DNA of 64,000 nucleotides. It comes from a virus. Numbering within the stretch: position 1 is the stretch's first letter; each line of letters opens with the position of its first letter. This document shows positions 49,543 to 57,573 of the stretch, in pieces. The position numbers and the translations under genes are program-made. Location: the IMG/VR virus record IMGVR_UViG_3300022220_000004, positions 1 to 64,000 of that record; one strand, written 5' to 3'. Below the pieces are notes generated by a model, which searched no databases, was not told the origin of the DNA, and saw nothing but the letters and a program-made list of their open reading frames with translations.

Positions 49543-49734
49543 CTACGCTGTTGCCCTTACCCTTTCACCCCCTTCCCGCCCATGTTCCGGCTTGTATTTG
49601 ATCTCGCTCTCGCCAAGTCCAACCAGGAACTCTACAGCAGCTTCGCAACCTTCCCCTTGGAAGCCCTGTGCATCCAACTCGAACTTGCCGTCTACGATCT
49701 TGAAGTCTACCACCCTGGCCCGTGTGTCGCTCAT
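49543..49734 (-). CDS. DUF2997-like protein
   Basis: A 63-aa protein matching the DUF2997 outline: a beta hairpin (VVDFKIVDGKFELDAQGFQG), then GCEAAVEFLVGLG and a final YKPEH. In several bacteria this small protein is encoded beside a DUF1257 (Ycf35) protein and a Ycf46-type ATPase, exactly as here. Start overlaps the DUF1257-like stop codon as ATGA. Biochemical role unknown. Confidence 0.7.
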   Translation of the reverse strand: MSDTRARVVDFKIVDGKFELDAQGFQGEGCEAAVEFLVGLGESEIKYKPEHGREGGERVRATA

Positions 49735-50201
49735 CTCGCCAGCCCCCTTCTCGCAGGCACAGCTGCCATGGTAGGAACAGAGGGGATCACCCTGCCGGTG
49801 ATGTGCCCTGTGTCACGGTCCAGGTCATACTCGAAAGAGAAGCCTCTTGGCAGCGCTCGCTGTGCCAACTTGGCCGCATAGAGGTTCTGTACCGCCTGCC
49901 AGTTGGCCGGCGCATTCCCGTGGGCAATGTCGATCTCTGCCCTGTAGCCGCCCTCTGCGTTCTGCACGAACGCCGTGTCACCACAGTACCTTCGTGGCGT
50001 GGTGTCCAGCCCGCCGTTCAGCCGGCCGATCACCAGGGTAGCATCGTTGCCCCTGGCCTGGTTCGCTCTCCGCCACTTGTGGTATGCCAGCTGGCCGTTG
50101 GGATCGTACACGTAGTCCAGCCCCAGTTCGTCCAGCACCTGGCACAGTAGCGACATGTCTGTTATCTCTGTCTGTACTTGCCCGTAGATACTCACGTCCA
50201 T
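49731..50201 (-). CDS. DUF1257 (Ycf35)-like protein
   Basis: A 156-aa protein. The start VQTEITDMSLLCQVLDELGLDY fits the DUF1257 opening ('lKTeItdl..L..aL.dLG'), and the later GGYRAEIDIAHG and NLYAAKLAQRALPRGFSFEY fit its second half. The middle carries a longer loop than usual. Encoded between a Ycf46-like ATPase and a DUF2997-like protein. Known in chloroplast and cyanobacterial genomes as Ycf35; function unsettled. ATG behind AAAGGGGGATGG. Confidence 0.7.
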   Translation of the reverse strand: MDVSIYGQVQTEITDMSLLCQVLDELGLDYVYDPNGQLAYHKWRRANQARGNDATLVIGRLNGGLDTTPRRYCGDTAFVQNAEGGYRAEIDIAHGNAPANWQAVQNLYAAKLAQRALPRGFSFEYDLDRDTGHITGRVIPSVPTMAAVPARRGLAR

Positions 50202-50229
50202 CCCCCTTTGATTCGATTTGTCCTACATA

Positions 50230-50262
50230 GGAATAACGCCTGACAGCTTGTAAAACTGTCAG
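50230..50262 (-). repeat. Dispersed hairpin element, copy 1 (truncated) with second hairpin
   Basis: Only the inner 7 bp (CTGACAG/CTGTCAG) of the family stem is paired; the outer arm is replaced. The stop-proximal side has another perfect 9-bp hairpin, GGCGGGGTG (50269-50277) with CACCCCGCC (50290-50298). The core GACAGTTTTACA and the CGTTATTCC end, followed by TATGTAGGACAAATC, are intact. Confidence 0.8.
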
Positions 50263-50304
50263 ACTCCTGGCGGGGTGACCGCAGCCGGCCACCCCGCCGA
50301 TAGT

Positions 50305-52032
50305 TTACACATCCAGGATCTCTTCCTCATTGGTGGTGTCCCTGTCGGGAACCGCCGATGACGTTTCAGATGCCCACCGTCGTGCGTCGGCACGCATCTG
50401 ATCGATGGAAGAGGCAGTGCGAGCGCTCATCTTGACCCGGCGCTCGATCTCGTTGGCCAGGTCTGAGAAGGTCATGTCACGGCCTTCCCCCCAGGCGAAC
50501 CGATGCGCAGCCTCTATACCTTGCTCGATGCCCCGAGGATTCAGGCTACCCTTCACCGTGGAGGCGGCGAGTTCCCGCATCTGGCTCATGTTGCCAGTGA
50601 GGATGTCGCCAAGGTCACGCTTGCCCAGGTGGATCTCAAAGACTGCCAGGGCCTCTGTTGCGTTCCTGGGCAGGTCTACGAACCACCTGTCTTCAAACCG
50701 ATCCCGGAGAGGATCGGGCAGGCGTCCAGGGTGGTTGGTGGTCGCAGCCACGATCACCATGCTCTTGCGTTCCTGCATCCAGGATAGCAGCATCTGCTGT
50801 GTCTCGTTGCTGACCTCGTGCTGGCCCTCACTGTCCGATACCAGTAGGTCGATTTCGTCCAGCCAGAGCACGCAGGTGTTGATCGCGTCCGCAGCGTCCA
50901 GGACACCACGGATGTTGGCCGCTGTCTCACCAAGCCATTTCGATTTCGATTCTGCCACTGACCAGCGCAGGATGGGCAGCAGTCCGCCACCGATGGTCTT
51001 GCACGCCAGTGACTTGCCAGTGCCGGCAGGTCCAGCAAACAAGATGGCCCGAGGCGGGCGCACCTTGGCGTCCAGCGCAGCCTGGCTCAGCAACTTGGGG
51101 TAGTGCCTGACAGCTGCCTTGAGAAGGTCCAGGCCGGCCACGTCGGTGATCGGTTCAGGCTCGATCAACTCTATGCCCTGCTGCTTCTTCAAGATTGCAG
51201 CTTTCATGCTGGATACCAGCGGCCCGCACTTCTCTACCGACAGTTCCCTGGCTTCCACTATGGCCTGGCGGAGTACAAACCCCGCCTGTGTCCATGAGAG
51301 AGCCGCAAGGGCCTGCGCCAGGATCTCAGCGCCGCCGTTCTGGATCTCTTCACTGACCGGGATGCTCACCCGTTCCGCCGTGGTCTGCACCATCCCGACC
51401 AGTTCCTGCACGTCGGGCAGTGGCCACTTGATAGTCACGATCTCTTTTTCGCTGTCACCAAGGGCGCTCAGATCCGGCGCCGTGATCACGGCGTAGCTCT
51501 TTGTTTTGAGCAGCCCATAGAACAGGTCCCGCACCGCCCTGATCGACAGTGCGTCACCCTTTGCGTCACCACCACCACCAAGGAACCGGTGCAGATCGTG
51601 CATGATGAGTACACTGGCGTGGTCCACCATGGCCGGCCCTGTCTCATCTGCCTGTGCCCATGCTACAAAGTCCGCCACTGCCGCAAAGGGCTGGTTGGTT
51701 GCCTGCAGCGTTTCCAGATGGGCCTCTGCCTCTGAGTACCGGCGTTCAAGTTTCTCCGACAGCGGTGCAACCATGCCCCCCTTGTCCAGGAACTTGGGGC
51801 GCAAGATCTCCAGCCCGCCGGTGAGAGTCCAGCGCCACACGATCCGCTCTGGCGCCGCCTCTTTGTTCGACCCTGCGCCGCTCGCAAGGCTCATCATTGG
51901 ACTTGCCGAGATTGCCCGGATGTACTTCAAGATCCGTGCCTCTTCCGTGGTTTCGATCCCGATGACCGGGATGCGTGCCCGGATTGCCGTGTCAAACTGC
52001 TGTAGTGCCTTTTCCGTTGCCGTCATCTTCAT
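50305..52032 (-). CDS. ycf46: Ycf46-type AAA+ ATPase
   Basis: A 575-aa protein with Ycf46 architecture. Residues 10-290 are a degenerate ATPase-like half (FDTAIRARIPVIGIETTEEARIL, VLIMHDLHRFL, IVTIKWPLPDVQELV). Residues 300-480 are the active AAA+ domain: Walker A GPAGTGKS (334-341), Walker B VLWLDEID (388-395), sensor TTN (431-433), Arg finger region LRDRFEDR. Ycf46 is best known from chloroplasts and cyanobacteria; the family likely remodels proteins. Downstream lie DUF1257- and DUF2997-like genes, upstream two unknown genes. ATG behind AGGGGGAAG. Confidence 0.88.
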   Translation of the reverse strand: MKMTATEKALQQFDTAIRARIPVIGIETTEEARILKYIRAISASPMMSLASGAGSNKEAAPERIVWRWTLTGGLEILRPKFLDKGGMVAPLSEKLERRYSEAEAHLETLQATNQPFAAVADFVAWAQADETGPAMVDHASVLIMHDLHRFLGGGGDAKGDALSIRAVRDLFYGLLKTKSYAVITAPDLSALGDSEKEIVTIKWPLPDVQELVGMVQTTAERVSIPVSEEIQNGGAEILAQALAALSWTQAGFVLRQAIVEARELSVEKCGPLVSSMKAAILKKQQGIELIEPEPITDVAGLDLLKAAVRHYPKLLSQAALDAKVRPPRAILFAGPAGTGKSLACKTIGGGLLPILRWSVAESKSKWLGETAANIRGVLDAADAINTCVLWLDEIDLLVSDSEGQHEVSNETQQMLLSWMQERKSMVIVAATTNHPGRLPDPLRDRFEDRWFVDLPRNATEALAVFEIHLGKRDLGDILTGNMSQMRELAASTVKGSLNPRGIEQGIEAAHRFAWGEGRDMTFSDLANEIERRVKMSARTASSIDQMRADARRWASETSSAVPDRDTTNEEEILDV

Positions 52033-52067
52033 TTGCTTCCCCCTATGAGATTGGTTTTTGTTTCACA

Positions 52068-52110
52068 GGAATAACGCCCGACAGCCTGTAAAACTGTCAG
52101 GCGTTTTTCC
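52068..52110 (-). repeat. Dispersed hairpin element, copy 2
   Basis: Full 12-position stem between the ATPase gene and the gene upstream. Loop CCTGTAAAA on the plus strand; core GACAGTTTTACA on the minus strand; minus-strand end CGTTATTCC. TTTTT flanks the stem on the plus strand. Confidence 0.85.
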
Positions 52111-52114
52111 AAGT

Positions 52115-52564
52115 TCACAAGTCCACATCCCATGCCTCTGGCACTTCTGGCTCTGTGCTGGCGTAGACCGGATTGGCCAAGTCGTAGTAGTTCTGGCTGG
52201 TGACCACGGTCTGCAGGTCGGTGTCCGAGTAGCGGCCCGTGACTACATAGGTCGCAAGTGCCCCTTTCATGTAGGAGAAGGCAACTGGCACATGATTGCC
52301 GTCGGGCACCTGCGACAGCAGTTCATGAAGTGCTGCCTGCAGGTGCGCCGGCGCCTTGTCCAGATCCTCTATCCGTAGGAACTTTGCCTCTGGCGTAGCC
52401 TCTGGCGTGTATACGACTATGCCAGGCCCGAGATCGCCCGACATGTCAGAGAAGAGGGTGAAGATAGAGTCAAACGCACGCCGCACGTTTGCAACCTCTC
52501 CGCTTGCATGCTCATGCCCAAGCGGGTGCGTGTTTCGCTTTGTCCTACTTGTTCCCTGGCTCAT
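52115..52564 (-). CDS. Hypothetical protein, 149 aa
   Basis: An alpha/beta protein, not recognised. ATG at 52564 with AGGTGA upstream, starting 9 nt after the previous stop. It is encoded between the coiled-coil protein and the Ycf46-like ATPase and is probably part of the same functional group. Confidence 0.6.
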   Translation of the reverse strand: MSQGTSRTKRNTHPLGHEHASGEVANVRRAFDSIFTLFSDMSGDLGPGIVVYTPEATPEAKFLRIEDLDKAPAHLQAALHELLSQVPDGNHVPVAFSYMKGALATYVVTGRYSDTDLQTVVTSQNYYDLANPVYASTEPEVPEAWDVDL

Positions 52565-52573
52565 AGTCATCAC

Positions 52574-53866
52574 CTATAGGTCCATCATGGAGAGTTCGTC
52601 CATCTCCAGGTTAGCTGCCACGGTAGCAGCGTCGGTCAGCGATGTTGCTACCGCACTGCGGATAGAGGAAAGCACGGCGTCCGTATCATACGACTTGCCG
52701 CTGCCCTCTGTCCTGCTTTCCACTGTAGCTGACAGCTTTTCCAGTTGCTTGGCCATCTCGCTGTCAGAAGTGATGTTCATGAGATTGAACCACTCCGCCA
52801 GGTTGCGGATGGCTGCTGCTTCCTTGCCGTGTACCCACCCACGCTTGGCGATGTTGCTCTGCAGCTTTGACAGCGTGGCGTAGATCTTGTCACGGTTCTC
52901 TTTGACGATCTCCAGCAGGGGGTTGACAGTATCGGCAACCGCCTTGCGAGCGATCTCTACCTGTGCGGCCCGGATGGCCCGCATGGCCTCTTCCTCTTCA
53001 AACTGTACCACCCGCAACTGGGCGGCAACCTGTTCCTCAGTCAGGCGCTGTTCCTCTTTGGCCGCAGCGGCATCAGCCTCTGCCTTTTCCATCTGAGCTT
53101 TGCGATCCCGTGCCCACGTGTCCCGTTCCAACCGCTCTTTTTCCGCTTCGTCCCGGCGAGTTGCCGACAGGCGCTGTGCCCGTAGCATCTCTGCCTGGTA
53201 CTCCGACTCCAGCAGGAAGGTTGCCGGCGGTTTCAGGGTCACGTTCAGTTCCGCCAGTATACGTGCCTTGGTCGGGAACCGTGCCAGTGCGTCCGCTACT
53301 ACCGCATTCACAAAGGCGTCCAGTTCGTAGCTGCCTTGCAGGGCAGGAGTCCGGCCCCAGGTGTCCTTGGCGTGGTCCGTGAAGTCCGCCCGGCAGTCGA
53401 GCTTGATCTGGTCATAGTTGTCCAGGACCCATTTCTTGTACTGTTCCCACTCTTTGACTAGCGCCTGGTGCCGTTCGTGCCAGCGCATGAAGGCGCTGTA
53501 CGGCACGTACCTGTAACCAGGGAAGATGCTGATCCCCTGGCTGTAGTCCAGTAGGTTCTGGCGAATCCGCTGTGCGATGCTCTGCAGCCTGGTGTTTGAT
53601 AACAAATTCTTGCGCCCAGGCCGGATGCGCTTGGTGATCCGCCGGCTGTCGCCCTTGGTCACCCCGAGATCCAGGTTCCAACTGATCCGTGCGTCGAACA
53701 TTGTAAGCCCGGTGATGTCCAGGTCCAGCAACATGCCGGACTCTCGTAGTGCCTTGGCGTTGGCGTAGAAGACTTCCACATCGCCGTCAAAGCCCATCTC
53801 ATACAGATTGCTCAGTGCCCGCTGCCTGACCTGTTCGTGGGTCAGTTCCATCAGATTGTCAGTCAT
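52574..53866 (-). CDS. Coiled-coil protein, DUF3150-like outline
   Basis: A 430-aa protein. The N-terminal 200 residues (MFDARISWNLDLGVTKGDSR, KRIRPGRKNLLS, GYRYVPYSAFMRWHERH) resemble the DUF3150 outline seen beside MoxR/CobS-type ATPases in phages. Residues 225-320 are a long Glu/Lys/Arg/Ala coiled coil (DEAEKERLERDTWARDRKAQ), and the end is helical. It could be the substrate or adaptor of the ATPase encoded two genes downstream. The family link is tentative. Confidence 0.55.
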   Translation of the reverse strand: MTDNLMELTHEQVRQRALSNLYEMGFDGDVEVFYANAKALRESGMLLDLDITGLTMFDARISWNLDLGVTKGDSRRITKRIRPGRKNLLSNTRLQSIAQRIRQNLLDYSQGISIFPGYRYVPYSAFMRWHERHQALVKEWEQYKKWVLDNYDQIKLDCRADFTDHAKDTWGRTPALQGSYELDAFVNAVVADALARFPTKARILAELNVTLKPPATFLLESEYQAEMLRAQRLSATRRDEAEKERLERDTWARDRKAQMEKAEADAAAAKEEQRLTEEQVAAQLRVVQFEEEEAMRAIRAAQVEIARKAVADTVNPLLEIVKENRDKIYATLSKLQSNIAKRGWVHGKEAAAIRNLAEWFNLMNITSDSEMAKQLEKLSATVESRTEGSGKSYDTDAVLSSIRSAVATSLTDAATVAANLEMDELSMMDL

Positions 53867-53941
53867 GCCGCTGTCCCCTTTCCGCTATCTCTAGCGCTCG
53901 CTATCCCTAGCGTTTGTGATTTAAGTCCAGTGTGTCTCACA

Positions 53942-53990
53942 GGAATAACGCTTGGGCGGTTGTAAAACTGTCACAACCGCCCAAGGATTT
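53942..53990 (-). repeat. Dispersed hairpin element, copy 3, with a different stem
   Basis: The constant parts (GGAATAACG and TTGTAAAACTGTC on the plus strand) are kept, but the stem is new: CTTGGGCGGTTGT (53951-53963) pairs perfectly with ACAACCGCCCAAG (53973-53985), 13 bp. Both arms changed together. Just upstream of it, two copies of a GCTATC-CTAGCG motif lie at 53884-53911. Confidence 0.85.
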
Positions 53991-54003
53991 GGGGATCTTT
54001 TGA

Positions 54004-54540
54004 CTAGCCGGCCGCTTTGGCCAGCCCGATGAATGCCGCCAGGGCATCTGCCGTACCTGTCATCCACTCCAGCCATAGCTCTGTGCCGATCTCTTTGAAG
54101 TGTAGGGCATAATCCTCTGCGCCATCTGAGATCATGCCGCTGCCTACCATCTTGACCCGGATCTGGTTGGCCAGGTCCACGTGGGCCAGGGTCATCACAC
54201 GAGTAGGTTCCAGCATGCGAGTAGAGGCATTGATCAGCTGGAGATATGCGGCGCCGGCGTACTCTGCACGCCTCAGTCTGCAGATCCAGACGATTGCCCG
54301 ATCTGCCATGATGGACAGCCCGCCGTTCATTGGCACCGGCCAGGCGTAGTATTGATAAAACTGACTGCCCCGGTGCCACTCCTGGTGGATGTCCAGCAGG
54401 GCGCAAGCGGCCAGGCACTCTGCCATCCACTCAGGCCCGCCCACACTGTCAAGGCGTTCGCCGGCCACGCCGCCTTCCTTCAAGAGCCAGGTGTGCTTGC
54501 ACCCTGGCACCAGCGCCTTGGTTCTCAGGATCTTATTCAT
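54004..54540 (-). CDS. Hypothetical protein, 178 aa
   Basis: A helical protein with a central GGPEWMAECLAACALLDIHQEWHRG segment. Not recognised. It overlaps the upstream gene (ATGAATAA). It lies between the radical SAM gene and the coiled-coil/ATPase group. Confidence 0.6.
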   Translation of the reverse strand: MNKILRTKALVPGCKHTWLLKEGGVAGERLDSVGGPEWMAECLAACALLDIHQEWHRGSQFYQYYAWPVPMNGGLSIMADRAIVWICRLRRAEYAGAAYLQLINASTRMLEPTRVMTLAHVDLANQIRVKMVGSGMISDGAEDYALHFKEIGTELWLEWMTGTADALAAFIGLAKAAG

Positions 54541-54853
54541 CTTGTGGCGCCAAGTCCGGGTGCTTCTTGAGTACCCGGTGATAGTTCCTGGAAACAGTCT
54601 TGTAGTTCGGTACGCTCTTGTGTTCCCCGGCGATCACGTCCAGGATCTCTTCTACATCGCCGCGCCGGATCATGTGGTCAAACCCGTAGAACTCTTGCCA
54701 GACCTCTGCCACGGTGCGGCCCACGTTTCCCCTGCAGCGCTTATCAGTCTCCAGGACAAACTTGACCTGTGCAAAGGTGGTAGAGATTGCAGGGCGCACA
54801 TCATCTTCCCCGAACATGTCACCCTGTATCACGGTCATACGTCTATCAGTCAC
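54533..54853 (-). CDS. Hypothetical protein, 106 aa
   Basis: Contains VIQGDMFGEDD near the start and a helical second half with NYKTVSRNYHRVLKKHPDL that has helix-turn-helix character. GTG at 54853 overlaps the upstream stop (GTGACTGA) and follows AAAGGGGGAAG; the earlier GTG at 54880 is less likely. Confidence 0.6.
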   Translation of the reverse strand: MTDRRMTVIQGDMFGEDDVRPAISTTFAQVKFVLETDKRCRGNVGRTVAEVWQEFYGFDHMIRRGDVEEILDVIAGEHKSVPNYKTVSRNYHRVLKKHPDLAPQDE

Positions 54854-55523
54854 TACCCTTCCCCCTTTCTGCTTGGCCACACAGCGGCGCCTCAGTCACG
54901 GTGCCGATGCCAGCCACGTTGACTTCTTCCAGCCAGCCGCCGGCCATGGTCACCTGCCCATCCAGGATGGTGAACAGGGCGGCGCTGTCCCAGTCTTCCA
55001 GGACTAGCTGGCCACTCTCCAGGCTTTCCTTCACCCGGATCACACGTTGGTTGCTAGAGCCAACGTACTGCCTCTTGTCGTCGTCCAGTTCTGCAATGTA
55101 CGGCCCATCCACCAGGACATCGATCTGTTGCATGGCCAGACGTTCCGTGGCCGTCTTCCTGCCGGATGCTTGCAGTAACTCCCATGTGTACCCCGTGTAG
55201 ACTATCACGTGGGCATCAGGATCGTGCGCCCGCAGGCTAGAGAGCATGAGTGCCAGCGCCAGCGGCTGATCAAAAGGCTCGCCGCCGGTGACGGTGTACA
55301 GATGATTGCCCGCCGCACTGCTAAGCACGTTCACGATTCTAAGCATGTGCCCAAGCGCTACCACGTCCAGGCTGTTGCCGCCGGCCGGGTCCTGCAGGGC
55401 CTCGTTCTGGCATCCAGGGCACCTGTTGCGGCATCCCTGGAACCAGATTGTAGTTCGCACGCCGGGACCGTCCACCGTGGACGCATCTGCGATACGTGCG
55501 ATGTTTCCGACTAAGTTGCCCAT
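54846..55523 (-). CDS. Radical SAM protein, NrdG-like activase
   Basis: A 225-aa protein with the radical SAM cluster motif CRNRCPGC (Cys31, 35, 38), then TVTGGEPFDQP (79-89), the S-adenosylmethionine-binding turn. Overall it matches the small activases of anaerobic ribonucleotide reductase, which make a glycyl radical on NrdD. No NrdD gene is in the window, so the partner may be host-encoded, outside the window, or a different enzyme. ATG at 55523 is chosen, 8 nt after GGAGG. Confidence 0.8.
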   Translation of the reverse strand: MGNLVGNIARIADASTVDGPGVRTTIWFQGCRNRCPGCQNEALQDPAGGNSLDVVALGHMLRIVNVLSSAAGNHLYTVTGGEPFDQPLALALMLSSLRAHDPDAHVIVYTGYTWELLQASGRKTATERLAMQQIDVLVDGPYIAELDDDKRQYVGSSNQRVIRVKESLESGQLVLEDWDSAALFTILDGQVTMAGGWLEEVNVAGIGTVTEAPLCGQAERGKGSD

Positions 55524-55551
55524 GTCCAATACCTCCCCTTCTCTGATTGTA

Positions 55552-55594
55552 GGAATAACGCCCGACAGCTTGTAAAACTGTCAGGCGTTATTCC
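55552..55594 (-). repeat. Dispersed hairpin element, copy 4, longest stem
   Basis: The best-paired family member of the common type: GGAATAACGCCCGACAG and CTGTCAGGCGTTATTCC give 17 paired positions (one G-U in the minus-strand RNA), loop CTTGTAAAA on the plus strand. Located between the radical SAM and DnaB genes. Confidence 0.9.
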
Positions 55595-55597
55595 AAC

Positions 55598-57004
55598 TCA
55601 GTCCACGTTCTCCAGGTACTCATCGAGTGGCATGCGGTGCTGCAGCCCACCATCCAGGTTGGTCAGCTTGGTGGACACGACCTGGCCACTGTGCGCACGG
55701 AAGTGCAGTATACTCGTGCCGGTTGGCCCGTTCCGATGCTTGGCGGTGATCCACTCCATTTGCCCCTTGACCTCCGTTGCCTCTGGCTCATACATCTCCT
55801 GCCGGAAGAGGAAGGCCACGACATCGGCGTCTTGCTCTAGTGCACCGGACTCTCGTAGATCCGACAGCATAGGCCGCTTGTCCACCCTGGTTTCCACTCC
55901 ACGGCTCAGCTGTGACAGCGCCAGCAGTGGCACGTTCAGCTGCCTGGCCAGCAGCTTTAGGCTACGGCTTATATCGTCCACCTGCTCGCGCCGATTCTTG
56001 CGATCATCGTCGGCCGTCATCAGCTGCAGGTAGTCGATGCACAGTAGGTCAAGGCCGTGTTCTGCCTGCTGCCTGTGGGCAATCGCCCGGATCTGTGATG
56101 GCTTGTACGCACCGGCATAGGCCACGCAGATGGGCAGCTGTTCGATCCTGCCCATGGCGTCTATCAGGCGCGGCCAGTCGTTGCCCTCCAGCTTTCCCTG
56201 TCGCAGCTTGTGGATTGACAGCCCGCTCTCGATGCAGGCTAGGCGCTGCGACAGCTGCAGCGCACTCATCTCCAGGCTTATGATCAGGGTGTGCTTGCCC
56301 GCCTTGCCTGCAGCGAGCGCTATGTTCAGCATGGCGGCTGTCTTCCCAACTGCCGGCCGTGCGGCCAGGTAGATCACGTCAGAGTTGTGCATACCGCCCA
56401 GGATCTTGTCAACGTCCACCAGGCCAGTTGAGATGCCGGCCAGGCCCTGCCGCTTGCTGACTAGCTCTACCTCTTCATACAGTTCGGACATCAGTTTGCT
56501 ACTGTCCGCCAGGCCGTCATCACCCTTGCTGGTGGTCGCAGTGTAGAAATTTGTTTCCACCTTTGACAGCACGTCTTCCAGGTCCGTGGCTTCGTCGCAT
56601 GCGTCTATGGCGATGCGTTCCGCCAGGTCCAGCAGGGTGCGGCGCCTAGCAGCTGCCGACACGATGTCAGCATAGTGCTGCAGGTGCACACTTGTCGGCG
56701 TGCGGTCCTGGAGTTCCATCAGATACCCTACGCCGGTGTGACCGTCGGCCGAGATCTTGTTCAGGTACCCCTTGCTTTCCAGGTAGTCTGATACGGTCAG
56801 TAGGTCGATGGCCGTCTGGCTCTGGTATAGCCTCAGGATGGCGGTGTAGATCCAGCGGTGACTCTCGCGCCAGAAGTCGTGCGGGTCCAGCCCAAGAGAT
56901 ACAGATCTGATCCCGTGAGGATCGATCATTAGGGCGCCCAGTACGGCTTGTTCCGCATCCAGGTTGACTGGTAGTCCCTTCCTTGGTTTAGGTTGGCCAG
57001 CCAT
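55598..57004 (-). CDS. dnaB: Replicative DNA helicase DnaB
   Basis: A 468-aa hexameric helicase. The N-terminal domain (15-115) starts NLDAEQAVLGALMID; the RecA-like domain has Walker A RPAVGKTA (216-223), ISLEMSALQLSQRL, Walker B LLCIDYLQLM (320-329), and later SQLSRGVETR and DLRESGALEQDADVV. It would unwind DNA at phage forks. The putative loader and initiator are the two genes upstream. ATG start inside the loader gene's end. Confidence 0.95.
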   Translation of the reverse strand: MAGQPKPRKGLPVNLDAEQAVLGALMIDPHGIRSVSLGLDPHDFWRESHRWIYTAILRLYQSQTAIDLLTVSDYLESKGYLNKISADGHTGVGYLMELQDRTPTSVHLQHYADIVSAAARRRTLLDLAERIAIDACDEATDLEDVLSKVETNFYTATTSKGDDGLADSSKLMSELYEEVELVSKRQGLAGISTGLVDVDKILGGMHNSDVIYLAARPAVGKTAAMLNIALAAGKAGKHTLIISLEMSALQLSQRLACIESGLSIHKLRQGKLEGNDWPRLIDAMGRIEQLPICVAYAGAYKPSQIRAIAHRQQAEHGLDLLCIDYLQLMTADDDRKNRREQVDDISRSLKLLARQLNVPLLALSQLSRGVETRVDKRPMLSDLRESGALEQDADVVAFLFRQEMYEPEATEVKGQMEWITAKHRNGPTGTSILHFRAHSGQVVSTKLTNLDGGLQHRMPLDEYLENVD

Positions 57005-57572
57005 ACGGCTCTTGTCCCCCTTCCCCTAGCATGGCGGTTTCCCGCCCTGCTGATAGCTTCATCTGATTGTGCGCAGTGTCGTACCACTCTTCCAGTACCG
57101 CCGGGTAGATGTACCTGAACCAGTGCGCCCGGTCAGCACTCGTGTTCGCATTCCTGGACAGGTATGCGATCCCGCCTACCGCCTCTACCGCCCTGCCCAC
57201 GGCGGCATGTGACCAGCTTACAGGCGCATAGCCGCCAGTGTCCACCGGCTCACCACGCACGCCGTACAGCGAGATCCCCTGCTGTACCTCTGCCCACGCT
57301 GCCGCCGCAGAGGGTATGCCGTCGATCTCTGCCAGCACTTCCAGCGCAGCTGTGCGGATCACCGCAGGGGTTGGCAATATCGTCGCCTTATCCCATTCAC
57401 TCAGGACACGGAGCACCGCTTGCTCGATGATTGACACCGGCATCCCATCCAGCACCATGGCATAGGTTGCTATGGTGCGTGCGGTCATGCCCGGCGCCGA
57501 TGGCAGGCCGTCATTCAGGTACCGCAGGGCCATGCCGATACGTTCCAGTCGCTTTGGTTGGTTGTCGCTCAT
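56988..57572 (-). CDS. Helicase loader-like protein (G39P/DnaC position)
   Basis: A 194-aa helical protein encoded directly before DnaB. Its N-terminal TIATYAMVLDGMPVSIIEQAVLRVL and FPTPAVIR-like ILPTPAVIRTAA stretch recall phage SPP1 G39P-type loaders. Overlaps dnaB by 17 nt. The identification leans on position. Confidence 0.55.
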   Translation of the reverse strand: MSDNQPKRLERIGMALRYLNDGLPSAPGMTARTIATYAMVLDGMPVSIIEQAVLRVLSEWDKATILPTPAVIRTAALEVLAEIDGIPSAAAAWAEVQQGISLYGVRGEPVDTGGYAPVSWSHAAVGRAVEAVGGIAYLSRNANTSADRAHWFRYIYPAVLEEWYDTAHNQMKLSAGRETAMLGEGGQEPYGWPT

Positions 57573-57573
57573 G

